Below, piece by piece: positions 7,410 through 16,106 of a DNA stretch of 64,000 nucleotides. How positions within the stretch are numbered: position 1 is the stretch's first letter; each line of letters opens with the position of its first letter. The stretch spans positions 186,001 to 250,000 of the forward strand of contig JACJZP010000002.1 in assembly GCA_020635535.1 (NCBI GenBank). Reading direction: 5' to 3'. The notes beneath the pieces are model-generated. The model had not been told where the DNA came from. It searched no databases and saw nothing but the letters and a program-made list of their open reading frames with translations. Source of the DNA: Flavobacteriales bacterium (GTDB lineage Bacteria; Bacteroidota; Bacteroidia; UBA10329). The position numbers and the translations under genes were made by a program.

Positions 7410-10400
7410 ATGAAACATTATTCTTTCGCAGCGCTGGCTGCAGTTGCTACCCTTCTTTTTATTACCGATAGAACCAAAGCCCAACAAGGCATGGGTGTGG
7501 GTAACGCCAACCCGCAGGAAATGCTCGATGTAACGGGCGCCATCAAGATCGGTACAGACATTAACAATAGTAACGCTGCACCAACTGGTGGGGCTGGAAC
7601 TATCCGCTTCCGCGCTGGGCAGTTCGAGGGCTGGGATGGAACCTCCTGGATACCGCTCGGTGGCGGAGGCGGTAATTCGCCTTTTCTGGTTGACAATAAC
7701 CTGGTGCAACCAGATAACACCATTGTCGACCTCACTACGGACGACTTCATTTTCGGTTCTCCGAGTTTGGATGATAATTCTGTAGTTGCCAATGATAACC
7801 GCTTCTTCTTCGATAAGAGCAAGGCGGCTTTCCGAGCAGGTTCCGTTTCTGGAGACCAGTGGAATGACATCAAACGCGGCAACTTCTCTTTTGCTGCCGG
7901 CTATGATGTAACTGCATCTGGGGCATACAGCATTTCCATGGGAGAGAAATCGTGGTCAACGGCCATTGGTGCCATTTCCATGGGTAGACAGGCCTATGCA
8001 GAAGGAGCAAGAAGCTTTGCATGGGGTAATGATGTGCAAGCCACTGGAGAAGGATCTGTTGCACTCGGAAGACTGGCCTTTTCTACGGCAGATTATAGCT
8101 ACGCAATTGGTACAAACGTGAACGCAAGTGCAGAGTACAGTATGGTTGTCGGGGCAGATGCGAACGCTACAGACCCTCACGCCATTGCATTAGGTAATAA
8201 CGTCAATGCCACAGCTGAGTCTGCATTTGTACTTGGCCATAATTCAACGGCAAGTGCTTGGGAAGCAGCGGCTATTGGTTATAATGTAAACGCTTTAGGC
8301 GAACAATCAATAGGTTTTGGTCATGATCTGGCGGCTCTTTCAAACTACGAAGTCGTTTTGGGTCGGTTTAACTCGGTTTACGTTCCGGCTGGTGTAAGTT
8401 CTTGGGAACCAACTGACAGATTATTCACTATAGGAAATGGAGAAGGCTCTTCAAATCGTTCAAATGCGCTGACAATTCTCAAAAACGGAAACACAGGTAT
8501 CGGTACTTCAACGCCTTCTGCCACTTTACACGTAAATGGCTCTATGCGTTTGGTAGATGGTAACCAAAGCAATGGGTATGTGCTTACCTCAGACGCTGCG
8601 GGAAATGCGACCTGGCAAGCAGCCAACACAGGCAGCGATAACCAGAACCTGACGGGCGCAACGTTGACGGGTTCATCCTTAGAGATTGCGATTGAAGATG
8701 GCACTTCAGCCACAGTAGATCTGAGCGCATTGGTAGATGATGCAGATGCGGATGCAACCAATGAATTACAAACCCTCAGTGTTTCGGGGGCTGATGTTAC
8801 CCTGAGCAACGGTGGAGGAACGGTAACGGTTAATGATGGAGACTGGACCGTAAACGGAAACAATCAATATTCTGCGGTAAGTGGAAACGTTGGAGTAGGA
8901 ATGATGAACCCAGCATCGAAACTTCACATCGAAGGAACTGCAACAGATGAAACAGGCGGTTTTCGATTCACCTCTCCCGGTGGTACTGGTGTGATGTATC
9001 TGAATGCTACAAATGATATCGTCCTCAGAAAGCTCAACCAAGTTGATCAACTAGTGCTTGATATAGACGGTAATGTAGGTGTGGGAACCAACGCCCCAGC
9101 AGATGAACTGCACGTTGAAGGCTCAATCAGAATGGTTGATGGAAACCAACAGGCAGGATATATTCCTGTCGCCACAAACAACGGAACCATGGTCTGGACC
9201 GATCCGACCACAATTACAACTGCGACAGATGGAGATGGTGATGCCACCAATGAGTTCCAAAATCTGAGCAGTGCAGCAAGCGGCACTGATAGAACAATCA
9301 ACATTTCTGATGGAACTGGAACTACGATCTCAGTAGCGGATAATGACAATGATGCCACCAACGAGATTCAGTCGCTCAGTCTGACCGGAAACACACTTGC
9401 CATCAGTGGAGGTAATGATATAGACCTTTCGGGTTATGTGAGTTCAGATGATCAGAACCTGACAGGCGCTACGCTTACCGGAACAACACTGGAAATTGAC
9501 ATTGAAAATGGAACTTCTACATCCGTTAACCTAAGCAGTTTGGTGGATGATGCAGATGCGGACGTTTCTAATGAGTTGCAGACGCTTTCTCAATCAGGAA
9601 CTGATGTAACCCTTAGCAATGGTGGAGGAACCATCTCTGTTGCTGATAATGATAACGATGCAACGAATGAGTTCAACACTGGAGTTGCATTGAGTGGTAC
9701 CGAGTTACAGATAACCGATGGCGGAGGAACGCAATCAGTGGATTTGGCTGGGCTTGTTGATGATGGTGACTGGACAACCACTGGCAATGATATTTACAAT
9801 GCCAACTCAGGTAATGTCGGTATTGGGGAAACCTCTCCAGATACAAGACTCCATGTCTCCAGCAATACAACGGGAGAGGCCACAGGACTTAAACTCACAC
9901 AAAGCAACGCCAACTCGCTCATATACCATAATGCTGACAGAGACCTGATCATCCGTAAACAGGGGCAGACCAATCAATTGGTACTTGACAATGGAGGAAG
10001 CGTGGGCATTGGTACGGTTACCCCAGGGAACAGATTGCACGTAGAGGGTTCAATACGAATGGTCGATGGCAACCAGACCACAGGATTTATCCCCGTGTCA
10101 GATTCCAATGGTAAAATGACCTGGACAGACCCAAGCACCATTACCACGGCTGCTGATGGAGATGGTGACTCAAGCAATGAGCTTCAGACACTTTCTCAGT
10201 CGGGTAATGATGTTACGCTTAGTAATGGAGGCGGAACTATATCTGTTGCAGATAACGACAATGACAGTTCAAATGAGCTTCAGACCCTGAGCATTTCAGG
10301 TAATGACATCACTTTGAGTAATGGTGGTGGAACCGTAAGTGTTCCAGTGCAAACGTTGCTTGCAGATGACGATAATGATACCAAAATTCAGGTAGAGGAA

Positions 10401-11588
10401 ACAGCTGATGATGATATCATCCGATTTGACCTTGAAGGAACGGAACGTTTCAGAATGGTAGGACCGGTTATCGAAGTGCTCGGCTCCAACAAGTCGGTTT
10501 TTCTTGGAGAAAACGCAGGGCTTTCTGCTGACCTGACAGTAGATCGTAACACAGCCATTGGATTCCAAGCTTTGAGAAATACAACCACATCATCTTGGAA
10601 TACAGCGCTTGGTGCCAATACGTTGCAGAGCGTTACAGGAGGAAGCGCCAGCAATGTGGCAATCGGTGCAAAGGCCATGTCCAATTCTCAGAACGTAAAC
10701 TTGAATATTGCTATTGGTACTGAAGCTCTCTTGAATCTTGATAATGCTGGGAATAATGTTGCCATTGGTTATTTATCCCAAAGAGCAAGGACCACTGGTG
10801 GACATAATACATCCATCGGTAGTGAATCAATGATGAACAATCTCATAGGTACGGAAAACGTGGCCGTAGGTGCGCTTGCAGGCCGTAATTCAACAGGTTC
10901 AGGCTCTGTGTTCATAGGCAATAGGTCAGGATTGAACGAAACTGGAGACAACAAGCTTTACATCGAAAACTCAGGTTCTGGAGACCCACTTATCTATGGT
11001 GAGTTCGATAATGACATTGTTGGTATAAATGGAAAACTGGGTGTGGGGACGGAATCACCACAGGAAGAACTACATGTGGTAGGTTCCATTAGAATGGTAG
11101 ATGGCAATCAAGGGGCTGGTAAGATCGCGGTATCTTCTGCTAACGGAACCATGTCTTGGGTGGAACCTGAAGATCCCTCGGATAGAATCGTTTTTACGTT
11201 CGATAATTCACCGCAGACCGTTAATGGAAACGGATGGGTGAATGTGTCAAGTTCCACTGGAGTTCTGAGTGTGAATTCTGGAGACGTCATTGCAGTGAGC
11301 ATCACCTTCTCCGCAGAGATTCAGGGGGGGAGTGGAAATGATGACCTGAGATTCCGCGTTAGGGCCAGTGGATTCGCGGGCTGCGCTGGTAATAATGTCT
11401 CAGGCGGAGAAACAGATAGACTTGAAGTTTATCGCGAAGTAAGAGACCACTCCGTACAAACAAGCATTCAACATGCATTTACAGCCACTTGTAATGGTAA
11501 TTATTCGTTTGTACTTCAGGCCAATCTGGATGATACCGATGATGATGTGGTGATCGATGACATTCAGATCACTGCTGTCAAGTACTGA
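7410..11588 (+). CDS. giant surface fibre with C-terminal beta-rich head
   Basis: The preferred start is the ATG at 7410, giving 1392 residues and a signal peptide ending TKAQ. An upstream GTG at 7386 would add eight polar residues and is less likely. The first ~140 residues are almost the same as in the 1454-6550 protein (QQGMGVGNANPQEMLDVTG onward). YadA-head-like repeats, GIGTxxPxxxLHV modules and a TGxxNxxxGxxAG beta-roll follow in the same order. The end differs: instead of an S74 chaperone there is a ~135-residue beta-rich domain (GGSGNDDLRFRVRA ... VVIDDIQITAVKY). That domain is shared with the next two genes. A modular trimeric or beta-helical adhesin is likely; the ligand is unknown. 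No T9SS domain is visible. Confidence 0.8.
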   Translation: MKHYSFAALAAVATLLFITDRTKAQQGMGVGNANPQEMLDVTGAIKIGTDINNSNAAPTGGAGTIRFRAGQFEGWDGTSWIPLGGGGGNSPFLVDNNLVQPDNTIVDLTTDDFIFGSPSLDDNSVVANDNRFFFDKSKAAFRAGSVSGDQWNDIKRGNFSFAAGYDVTASGAYSISMGEKSWSTAIGAISMGRQAYAEGARSFAWGNDVQATGEGSVALGRLAFSTADYSYAIGTNVNASAEYSMVVGADANATDPHAIALGNNVNATAESAFVLGHNSTASAWEAAAIGYNVNALGEQSIGFGHDLAALSNYEVVLGRFNSVYVPAGVSSWEPTDRLFTIGNGEGSSNRSNALTILKNGNTGIGTSTPSATLHVNGSMRLVDGNQSNGYVLTSDAAGNATWQAANTGSDNQNLTGATLTGSSLEIAIEDGTSATVDLSALVDDADADATNELQTLSVSGADVTLSNGGGTVTVNDGDWTVNGNNQYSAVSGNVGVGMMNPASKLHIEGTATDETGGFRFTSPGGTGVMYLNATNDIVLRKLNQVDQLVLDIDGNVGVGTNAPADELHVEGSIRMVDGNQQAGYIPVATNNGTMVWTDPTTITTATDGDGDATNEFQNLSSAASGTDRTINISDGTGTTISVADNDNDATNEIQSLSLTGNTLAISGGNDIDLSGYVSSDDQNLTGATLTGTTLEIDIENGTSTSVNLSSLVDDADADVSNELQTLSQSGTDVTLSNGGGTISVADNDNDATNEFNTGVALSGTELQITDGGGTQSVDLAGLVDDGDWTTTGNDIYNANSGNVGIGETSPDTRLHVSSNTTGEATGLKLTQSNANSLIYHNADRDLIIRKQGQTNQLVLDNGGSVGIGTVTPGNRLHVEGSIRMVDGNQTTGFIPVSDSNGKMTWTDPSTITTAADGDGDSSNELQTLSQSGNDVTLSNGGGTISVADNDNDSSNELQTLSISGNDITLSNGGGTVSVPVQTLLADDDNDTKIQVEETADDDIIRFDLEGTERFRMVGPVIEVLGSNKSVFLGENAGLSADLTVDRNTAIGFQALRNTTTSSWNTALGANTLQSVTGGSASNVAIGAKAMSNSQNVNLNIAIGTEALLNLDNAGNNVAIGYLSQRARTTGGHNTSIGSESMMNNLIGTENVAVGALAGRNSTGSGSVFIGNRSGLNETGDNKLYIENSGSGDPLIYGEFDNDIVGINGKLGVGTESPQEELHVVGSIRMVDGNQGAGKIAVSSANGTMSWVEPEDPSDRIVFTFDNSPQTVNGNGWVNVSSSTGVLSVNSGDVIAVSITFSAEIQGGSGNDDLRFRVRASGFAGCAGNNVSGGETDRLEVYREVRDHSVQTSIQHAFTATCNGNYSFVLQANLDDTDDDVVIDDIQITAVKY

Positions 11589-11650
11589 CCCTCGCGTATC
11601 GCAAGTCTCTAATTCACTTTTAAACAGCAACCATCTTAATACCGTCCACA

Positions 11651-12547
11651 ATGAAACTTAAAGTAACTGTAGCGTTCGCTGTCGTGGGGCTCATTTTTTC
11701 TTGCGCGGCCTTTGCCCAGTCGCCACAAATGTTCAACTATCAAGGTGTAGCCCGCGATAATGCGGGCAACACGCTTACTAACCAGAGCTTAACGCTAAGA
11801 ACCTCCATTTTGGCCGACTCGCCATCTGGAACCATCGTGTATCAGGAGACACATGGCGTTAACACGAATCAACTTGGCATTTTCAATCTACAGATTGGAA
11901 ACGGCTCGGTTGTTTCTGGAAGTATCCAGACCATTGATTGGGGAAGTACTACCCATTTTCTACAGGTTGAAATGGACCCCAATGGCGGCAATGACTTTCA
12001 GAATCTCGGGGTGTCTCAACTACTATCAGTGCCTTACGCACTGTATGCAGAAAGCTCTGGTACTCCTGGGCCAACAGGACCAGCAGGAGCTGATGGTGCC
12101 ACGGGACCAACCGGACCGACTGGAGCGCAAGGTCCGGCAGGTAGTATAGAAGCCGAACACACATCATCAAGTACTGAACAGTTTTTTACCGGTACAAATT
12201 TCGGTTGGAGTTTGACGAGCGTTTCAGGACCAAGTGTACAAGGACCGGGAACATTTTTGGTGATGGTCTCGGCAAGGGTCAAGATAGATGGGGGTTCTGG
12301 TACAGACGATCTACAGTTCCGTGTGAAAGCAGCTGCCAATTCTTGTTCTAATGTCAATTCGGCTTCAACAGGAGTTTTGGAAAACTACAACGACATCAGG
12401 AACAACTACCACTTGGTGAACTTCCATCGCGTACTCACCATTTCAGAAAGCTGTCAGTATGCCATGCGTTTTGAAATCAATTTAGACGGCACAGACGATG
12501 AAGTGTATTACGATGATGTGCACATCACCGCCATCCGATTAGACTAA
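11651..12547 (+). CDS. short collagen-like surface protein
   Basis: A 298-residue secreted protein with a signal peptide ending FAQ (about residue 23). Residues 24-135 form a module frequent in Bacteroidota fibre proteins (MFNYQGVARDNAGN ... LLSVPYALYAES). Next is a short collagen-like stretch of Gly-X-Y triplets (about 138-166, GPTGPAGADGATGP type). The C-terminal ~130 residues match the ends of the neighbouring fibres (GGSGTDDLQFRVKA ... DDEVYYDDVHITAIRLD). Collagen stalk plus compact C-terminal head resembles the build of BclA or C1q-like proteins, but the head family is not recognised. It lies 62 bases after the previous gene and 31 before the next, so probably one transcript. Confidence 0.8.
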   Translation: MKLKVTVAFAVVGLIFSCAAFAQSPQMFNYQGVARDNAGNTLTNQSLTLRTSILADSPSGTIVYQETHGVNTNQLGIFNLQIGNGSVVSGSIQTIDWGSTTHFLQVEMDPNGGNDFQNLGVSQLLSVPYALYAESSGTPGPTGPAGADGATGPTGPTGAQGPAGSIEAEHTSSSTEQFFTGTNFGWSLTSVSGPSVQGPGTFLVMVSARVKIDGGSGTDDLQFRVKAAANSCSNVNSASTGVLENYNDIRNNYHLVNFHRVLTISESCQYAMRFEINLDGTDDEVYYDDVHITAIRLD

Positions 12548-12578
12548 TTCCATCTTTCACTCAATAATTCCATCCACA

Positions 12579-15500
12579 ATGAAAAAGCTAGCTTTTCTAA
12601 CCACACTTATTCTTAATTCCTCATTTTTCATTCATCATTGTTTTGCGCAAGCTCCGCAGATGTTCAATTATCAAGGTGTAGCACGCGATAACGCGGGTAA
12701 TACGTTGGTCAACCAAAACATCGGTGTACAATTTGACCTACGTGAAACCGCAGCAAACGGCACCGTAGTTTACAGCGAAACACATGCTGCCACCACAAAT
12801 GATTTCGGTCTGTTCAATCTACAAGTGGGTAACGGAACGCCATCGCTCGGTACACTTGCCAGTATCGATTGGTCAAACGGACCATTCTTCTTGGAAGTAA
12901 GTCTTGATGCCTCTGGTGGAACCAACTATCAGAGCATGGGTGTTTCACAACTGCTTTCTGTCCCTTACGCGCTGTATGCAGAAACTTCCGGAAACACTGG
13001 GCCTACGGGACCAACAGGGCCCCAGGGAATTCAGGGACTGCAAGGACCGACAGGCCCGCAGGGGATTCAAGGTCCTACAGGGATAGCAGGTTCACAGGGA
13101 CCGATCGGCCCAACAGGCCCACAGGGTCCAGCAGGTGCGGATGGTAATGACGGCACTTCGGTGGTTATTCAAGGAAGTGTGGCAGATTCGGGAAACCTGC
13201 CAAGTTCTGGCAACACCACAGGAGATGGCTACATAACACAAGATAACGGCCACCTCTGGGTTTGGGATGGTAGCCAATGGGTTGATGCAGGTCTGATACA
13301 AGGACCAGCGGGGCCAACAGGAGCTCAAGGTGTCCAAGGACCTACGGGTGCTGATGGAGCAACCGGAGCCACGGGCCCACAAGGGCCAACGGGTGCGTTT
13401 ACTGCTTTGGCCGATGGAGATAACGATACCAAGGTGCAGGTAGAAGAAAGTGCCGATGAAGACATCATTCGTTTTGATGTAGGAGGTGAGGAAGCATGGC
13501 GCATGGAAGATTACCGCATTGTACCTGGCAATAATGGAGGTACCATCATAGTTGGTCGTAACGCAGGTTTGAATGATGCGATCAATGTTGGCGACCCGAC
13601 CTACAGCATTTTTATTGGAGAAAACGCGGGTAGAGAAAACACAATTGGTGAGGAAAACGTAGCGGTCGGTCCGTTCGCGCTGCGCCAAAATCAAACGGGT
13701 GAACGGAATGTGGCAATAGGTTCAGGAGCACTAACCGATATGGAGGGCAGTGGAAATGTGGCCGTAGGTCAAGGTGTAATGTCAATAACAGATTCTGGAG
13801 AGGATAATGTGGGTATTGGTGCTGATGCGATGGGCGGTATGGCCAACGGTAATTTCAATGTGGCTGTAGGTCGGCATGCGGGAAACCCAACGAACAACAG
13901 CGATAAGACCGGAGGAACCTATTTGGGCCATCGAGCGGGGTATCTGAATACTGGAGACTATAACGTTTTCATTGGTCATGAAGCTGGAGCAAATCCTCAG
14001 TTTTCCAATGTATGGACCAATGTGGACAATCGGTTGGTAATAGCCAATCAAGCAGGCGATCCAGACGAGGTGTTGATATACGGTGAATTTGATAACCAAC
14101 TGGTTGCCATAAACGGTACGCTTCGTGTGAATGACGGTACGCAGCAGAATGGCTATGTGCTTACCAGCGATGCCAACGGAAACGCAAGTTGGCAGGCAGG
14201 TGGTGGCGGAATTGCTGGTCCTACTGGCGCAACAGGTCCGCAAGGAATTCAAGGTCTGCCAGGCGCAGATGGAGCAACTGGCCCGACCGGTGCACAAGGA
14301 CCAACAGGTGCAACAGGGCCCTTGGTCGCTGGAACTGCTGGACAAACCCTTCGCAATAATGGTTCAGGTTGGGTAGCCAACGGCAATCTATTCAATACCG
14401 GAAACAGGATTGGAGTTGGTACAACTTCTCCTGACGCTAGGTTGCATGTTGCCTCCAATGCAGCAGGCGATGCTGATGGATTGAAATTCACACAGTCAAA
14501 TTATAACTCATTGGTTTACCACAATGATCTTGGCGATCTGGTGCTGAAAAAAGCCATTATTCCAAACCAGCTTGTACTTGATGGAAATGGTGGGGTAGGC
14601 GTAGGAACCGATTCTGTGCTGGCACAACTGCATGTAGCAGGAAATGTTCTGATAGATGATGGCACTCAACAAGTTGGCTATGTTCTGACCTCGGATGCTA
14701 ACGGATTGGCCAGTTGGCAAGCGCCCTTTGGCGGCAGCGGTTCTGGTAACGCGTTGACTGATTTAGATGGCGATACCGAGATTGAATTGGAGAACACTCC
14801 GGGTAATGACAGTATTCATTTCAGATTGGATGGTCAACAGTTGATGAACATCTACAGAGATGGCTCCGATAACATACAATTCGAACTATCAGGTACAACC
14901 AACAATAACAACATCTTTTTCGGCAACAACATAGCTGTGAATCCCACGCCATCCACGGATAATATTGTTATTGGAAACAACACCGGTACAGGTCTGGGAG
15001 ATGGAGCAACAATCAATTCAGCCAACTACAATCTGCTCATTGGACATCGTACGGGCACTGGTCTTGGTGATGCCAGTGATTACAATGTTTATATCGGAAA
15101 TGATATTGCGCCTCTGAACCAAGGGAGAAGTAATGTTTTTATTGGGCACGCGGTTGGGTACCTCCAATCGAGCCATGTTGCACCACCCAAGGAGAATACT
15201 GTTATAGGGCATAGAGCTGGTGAACAAATCACTGGAGATGGAAACGTTTTCATAGGTCATGGGGCCGGTTGTGAAGAAACTGGTTCTAACAAGCTTTATA
15301 TTCAAAATGTCTGTGATGATTCTACCACAGCCCTGATATACGGGGAATTTGATGAGCGTTACCTTTTGTTCAATAGTGACCTTGAGGTAACAGGGTTTGC
15401 GGACCTTGGTGAAACAACAGTCAATGGAAATGCCATCATTGACGGCAGCGTGACCATTACTGACGGTACTCAAGGAGTAGGGCGCGTACTGACCAGTGAT

Positions 15501-15965
15501 GCAAATGGTAACGCAAGCTGGCAAAACGTTGATTTCCCAGAGATTCCGATACAAATGGTCTTTAAAGAAGATCTTACGGAGTTCATTTTTGATAATGATA
15601 ATGGTGTAAGTACTGAACGCGCTACAGACTGGACAGGCTGGATGACTGTAAATGCTGGTGATAGAATTGCTGTAGATGCAACTTTCGCGTACGGTCTATT
15701 CGATGGCTCAGGGACAGACGTCACCCAGTTTAGAATTTTAATTGATGGGCAAACCGGTTGCTCCAGTTCAAATGGTACGGTATCTGCCGAATACAGCGAT
15801 TTCAACGAATTCCGTGGCAACTATATGCCAGTTGCGCACAATGATATTATTACGGCTGGCTGTACAGGCGAAATGCGTTTTGCACTCGGTCTTCTTACTG
15901 GCGGTACAGATGATGAGCAACGCGTTACCCGCTGCATTATGAAAGCCGTGAATTACAAACAATGA
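12579..15965 (+). CDS. large collagen-like fibre protein
   Basis: An 1128-residue secreted protein with signal peptide (cut near CFAQ). The N-terminal module (MFNYQGVARDNAGN ... PYALYAETS) is shared with the preceding gene. Three collagen-like Gly-X-Y blocks follow, around residues 143-195, 245-283 and 545-590. Between and after them lie beta-roll repeats (TGxxNVxxGxxA), GVGTxxPxxxLHV modules and NGYVLTSDANGNASWQ linkers also found in the two giant fibres. The last ~140 residues are the shared head domain in its most divergent form (GSGTDVTQFRILIDG ... AVNYKQ). The combination suggests a stiff trimeric stalk with a terminal binding head. A terminator at 16026-16070 closes the cluster. Confidence 0.8.
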   Translation: MKKLAFLTTLILNSSFFIHHCFAQAPQMFNYQGVARDNAGNTLVNQNIGVQFDLRETAANGTVVYSETHAATTNDFGLFNLQVGNGTPSLGTLASIDWSNGPFFLEVSLDASGGTNYQSMGVSQLLSVPYALYAETSGNTGPTGPTGPQGIQGLQGPTGPQGIQGPTGIAGSQGPIGPTGPQGPAGADGNDGTSVVIQGSVADSGNLPSSGNTTGDGYITQDNGHLWVWDGSQWVDAGLIQGPAGPTGAQGVQGPTGADGATGATGPQGPTGAFTALADGDNDTKVQVEESADEDIIRFDVGGEEAWRMEDYRIVPGNNGGTIIVGRNAGLNDAINVGDPTYSIFIGENAGRENTIGEENVAVGPFALRQNQTGERNVAIGSGALTDMEGSGNVAVGQGVMSITDSGEDNVGIGADAMGGMANGNFNVAVGRHAGNPTNNSDKTGGTYLGHRAGYLNTGDYNVFIGHEAGANPQFSNVWTNVDNRLVIANQAGDPDEVLIYGEFDNQLVAINGTLRVNDGTQQNGYVLTSDANGNASWQAGGGGIAGPTGATGPQGIQGLPGADGATGPTGAQGPTGATGPLVAGTAGQTLRNNGSGWVANGNLFNTGNRIGVGTTSPDARLHVASNAAGDADGLKFTQSNYNSLVYHNDLGDLVLKKAIIPNQLVLDGNGGVGVGTDSVLAQLHVAGNVLIDDGTQQVGYVLTSDANGLASWQAPFGGSGSGNALTDLDGDTEIELENTPGNDSIHFRLDGQQLMNIYRDGSDNIQFELSGTTNNNNIFFGNNIAVNPTPSTDNIVIGNNTGTGLGDGATINSANYNLLIGHRTGTGLGDASDYNVYIGNDIAPLNQGRSNVFIGHAVGYLQSSHVAPPKENTVIGHRAGEQITGDGNVFIGHGAGCEETGSNKLYIQNVCDDSTTALIYGEFDERYLLFNSDLEVTGFADLGETTVNGNAIIDGSVTITDGTQGVGRVLTSDANGNASWQNVDFPEIPIQMVFKEDLTEFIFDNDNGVSTERATDWTGWMTVNAGDRIAVDATFAYGLFDGSGTDVTQFRILIDGQTGCSSSNGTVSAEYSDFNEFRGNYMPVAHNDIITAGCTGEMRFALGLLTGGTDDEQRVTRCIMKAVNYKQ

Positions 15966-16025
15966 TTCTTTGCACAGAACCAACCTGCTTGTGGATGGAA
16001 TAACAGCAGACGGTTCTAAGCAATG

Positions 16026-16070
16026 AGCCCCAACTTGTCCTGAGTTTTACTCAGGCAAGTGGGGCTTTCA
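16026..16070 (+). terminator. terminator of the fibre cluster
   Basis: AGCCCCAACTTGTCCTGAG and CTCAGGCAAGTGGGGCT pair as a long stem with two small bulges, followed by TTTCAT. It separates the fibre genes from the histidine kinase gene. Confidence 0.75.
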
Positions 16071-16106
16071 TCTAACAGATTGTTTTCCCAAATTTGAATC
16101 CCACCA

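Noticed and set aside
1454..15965. Fibre cluster as prophage tail genes
   Set aside because: S74 and collagen-like modules occur in phages, but all four proteins have bacterial signal peptides, and no capsid, portal, terminase or integrase gene is present.
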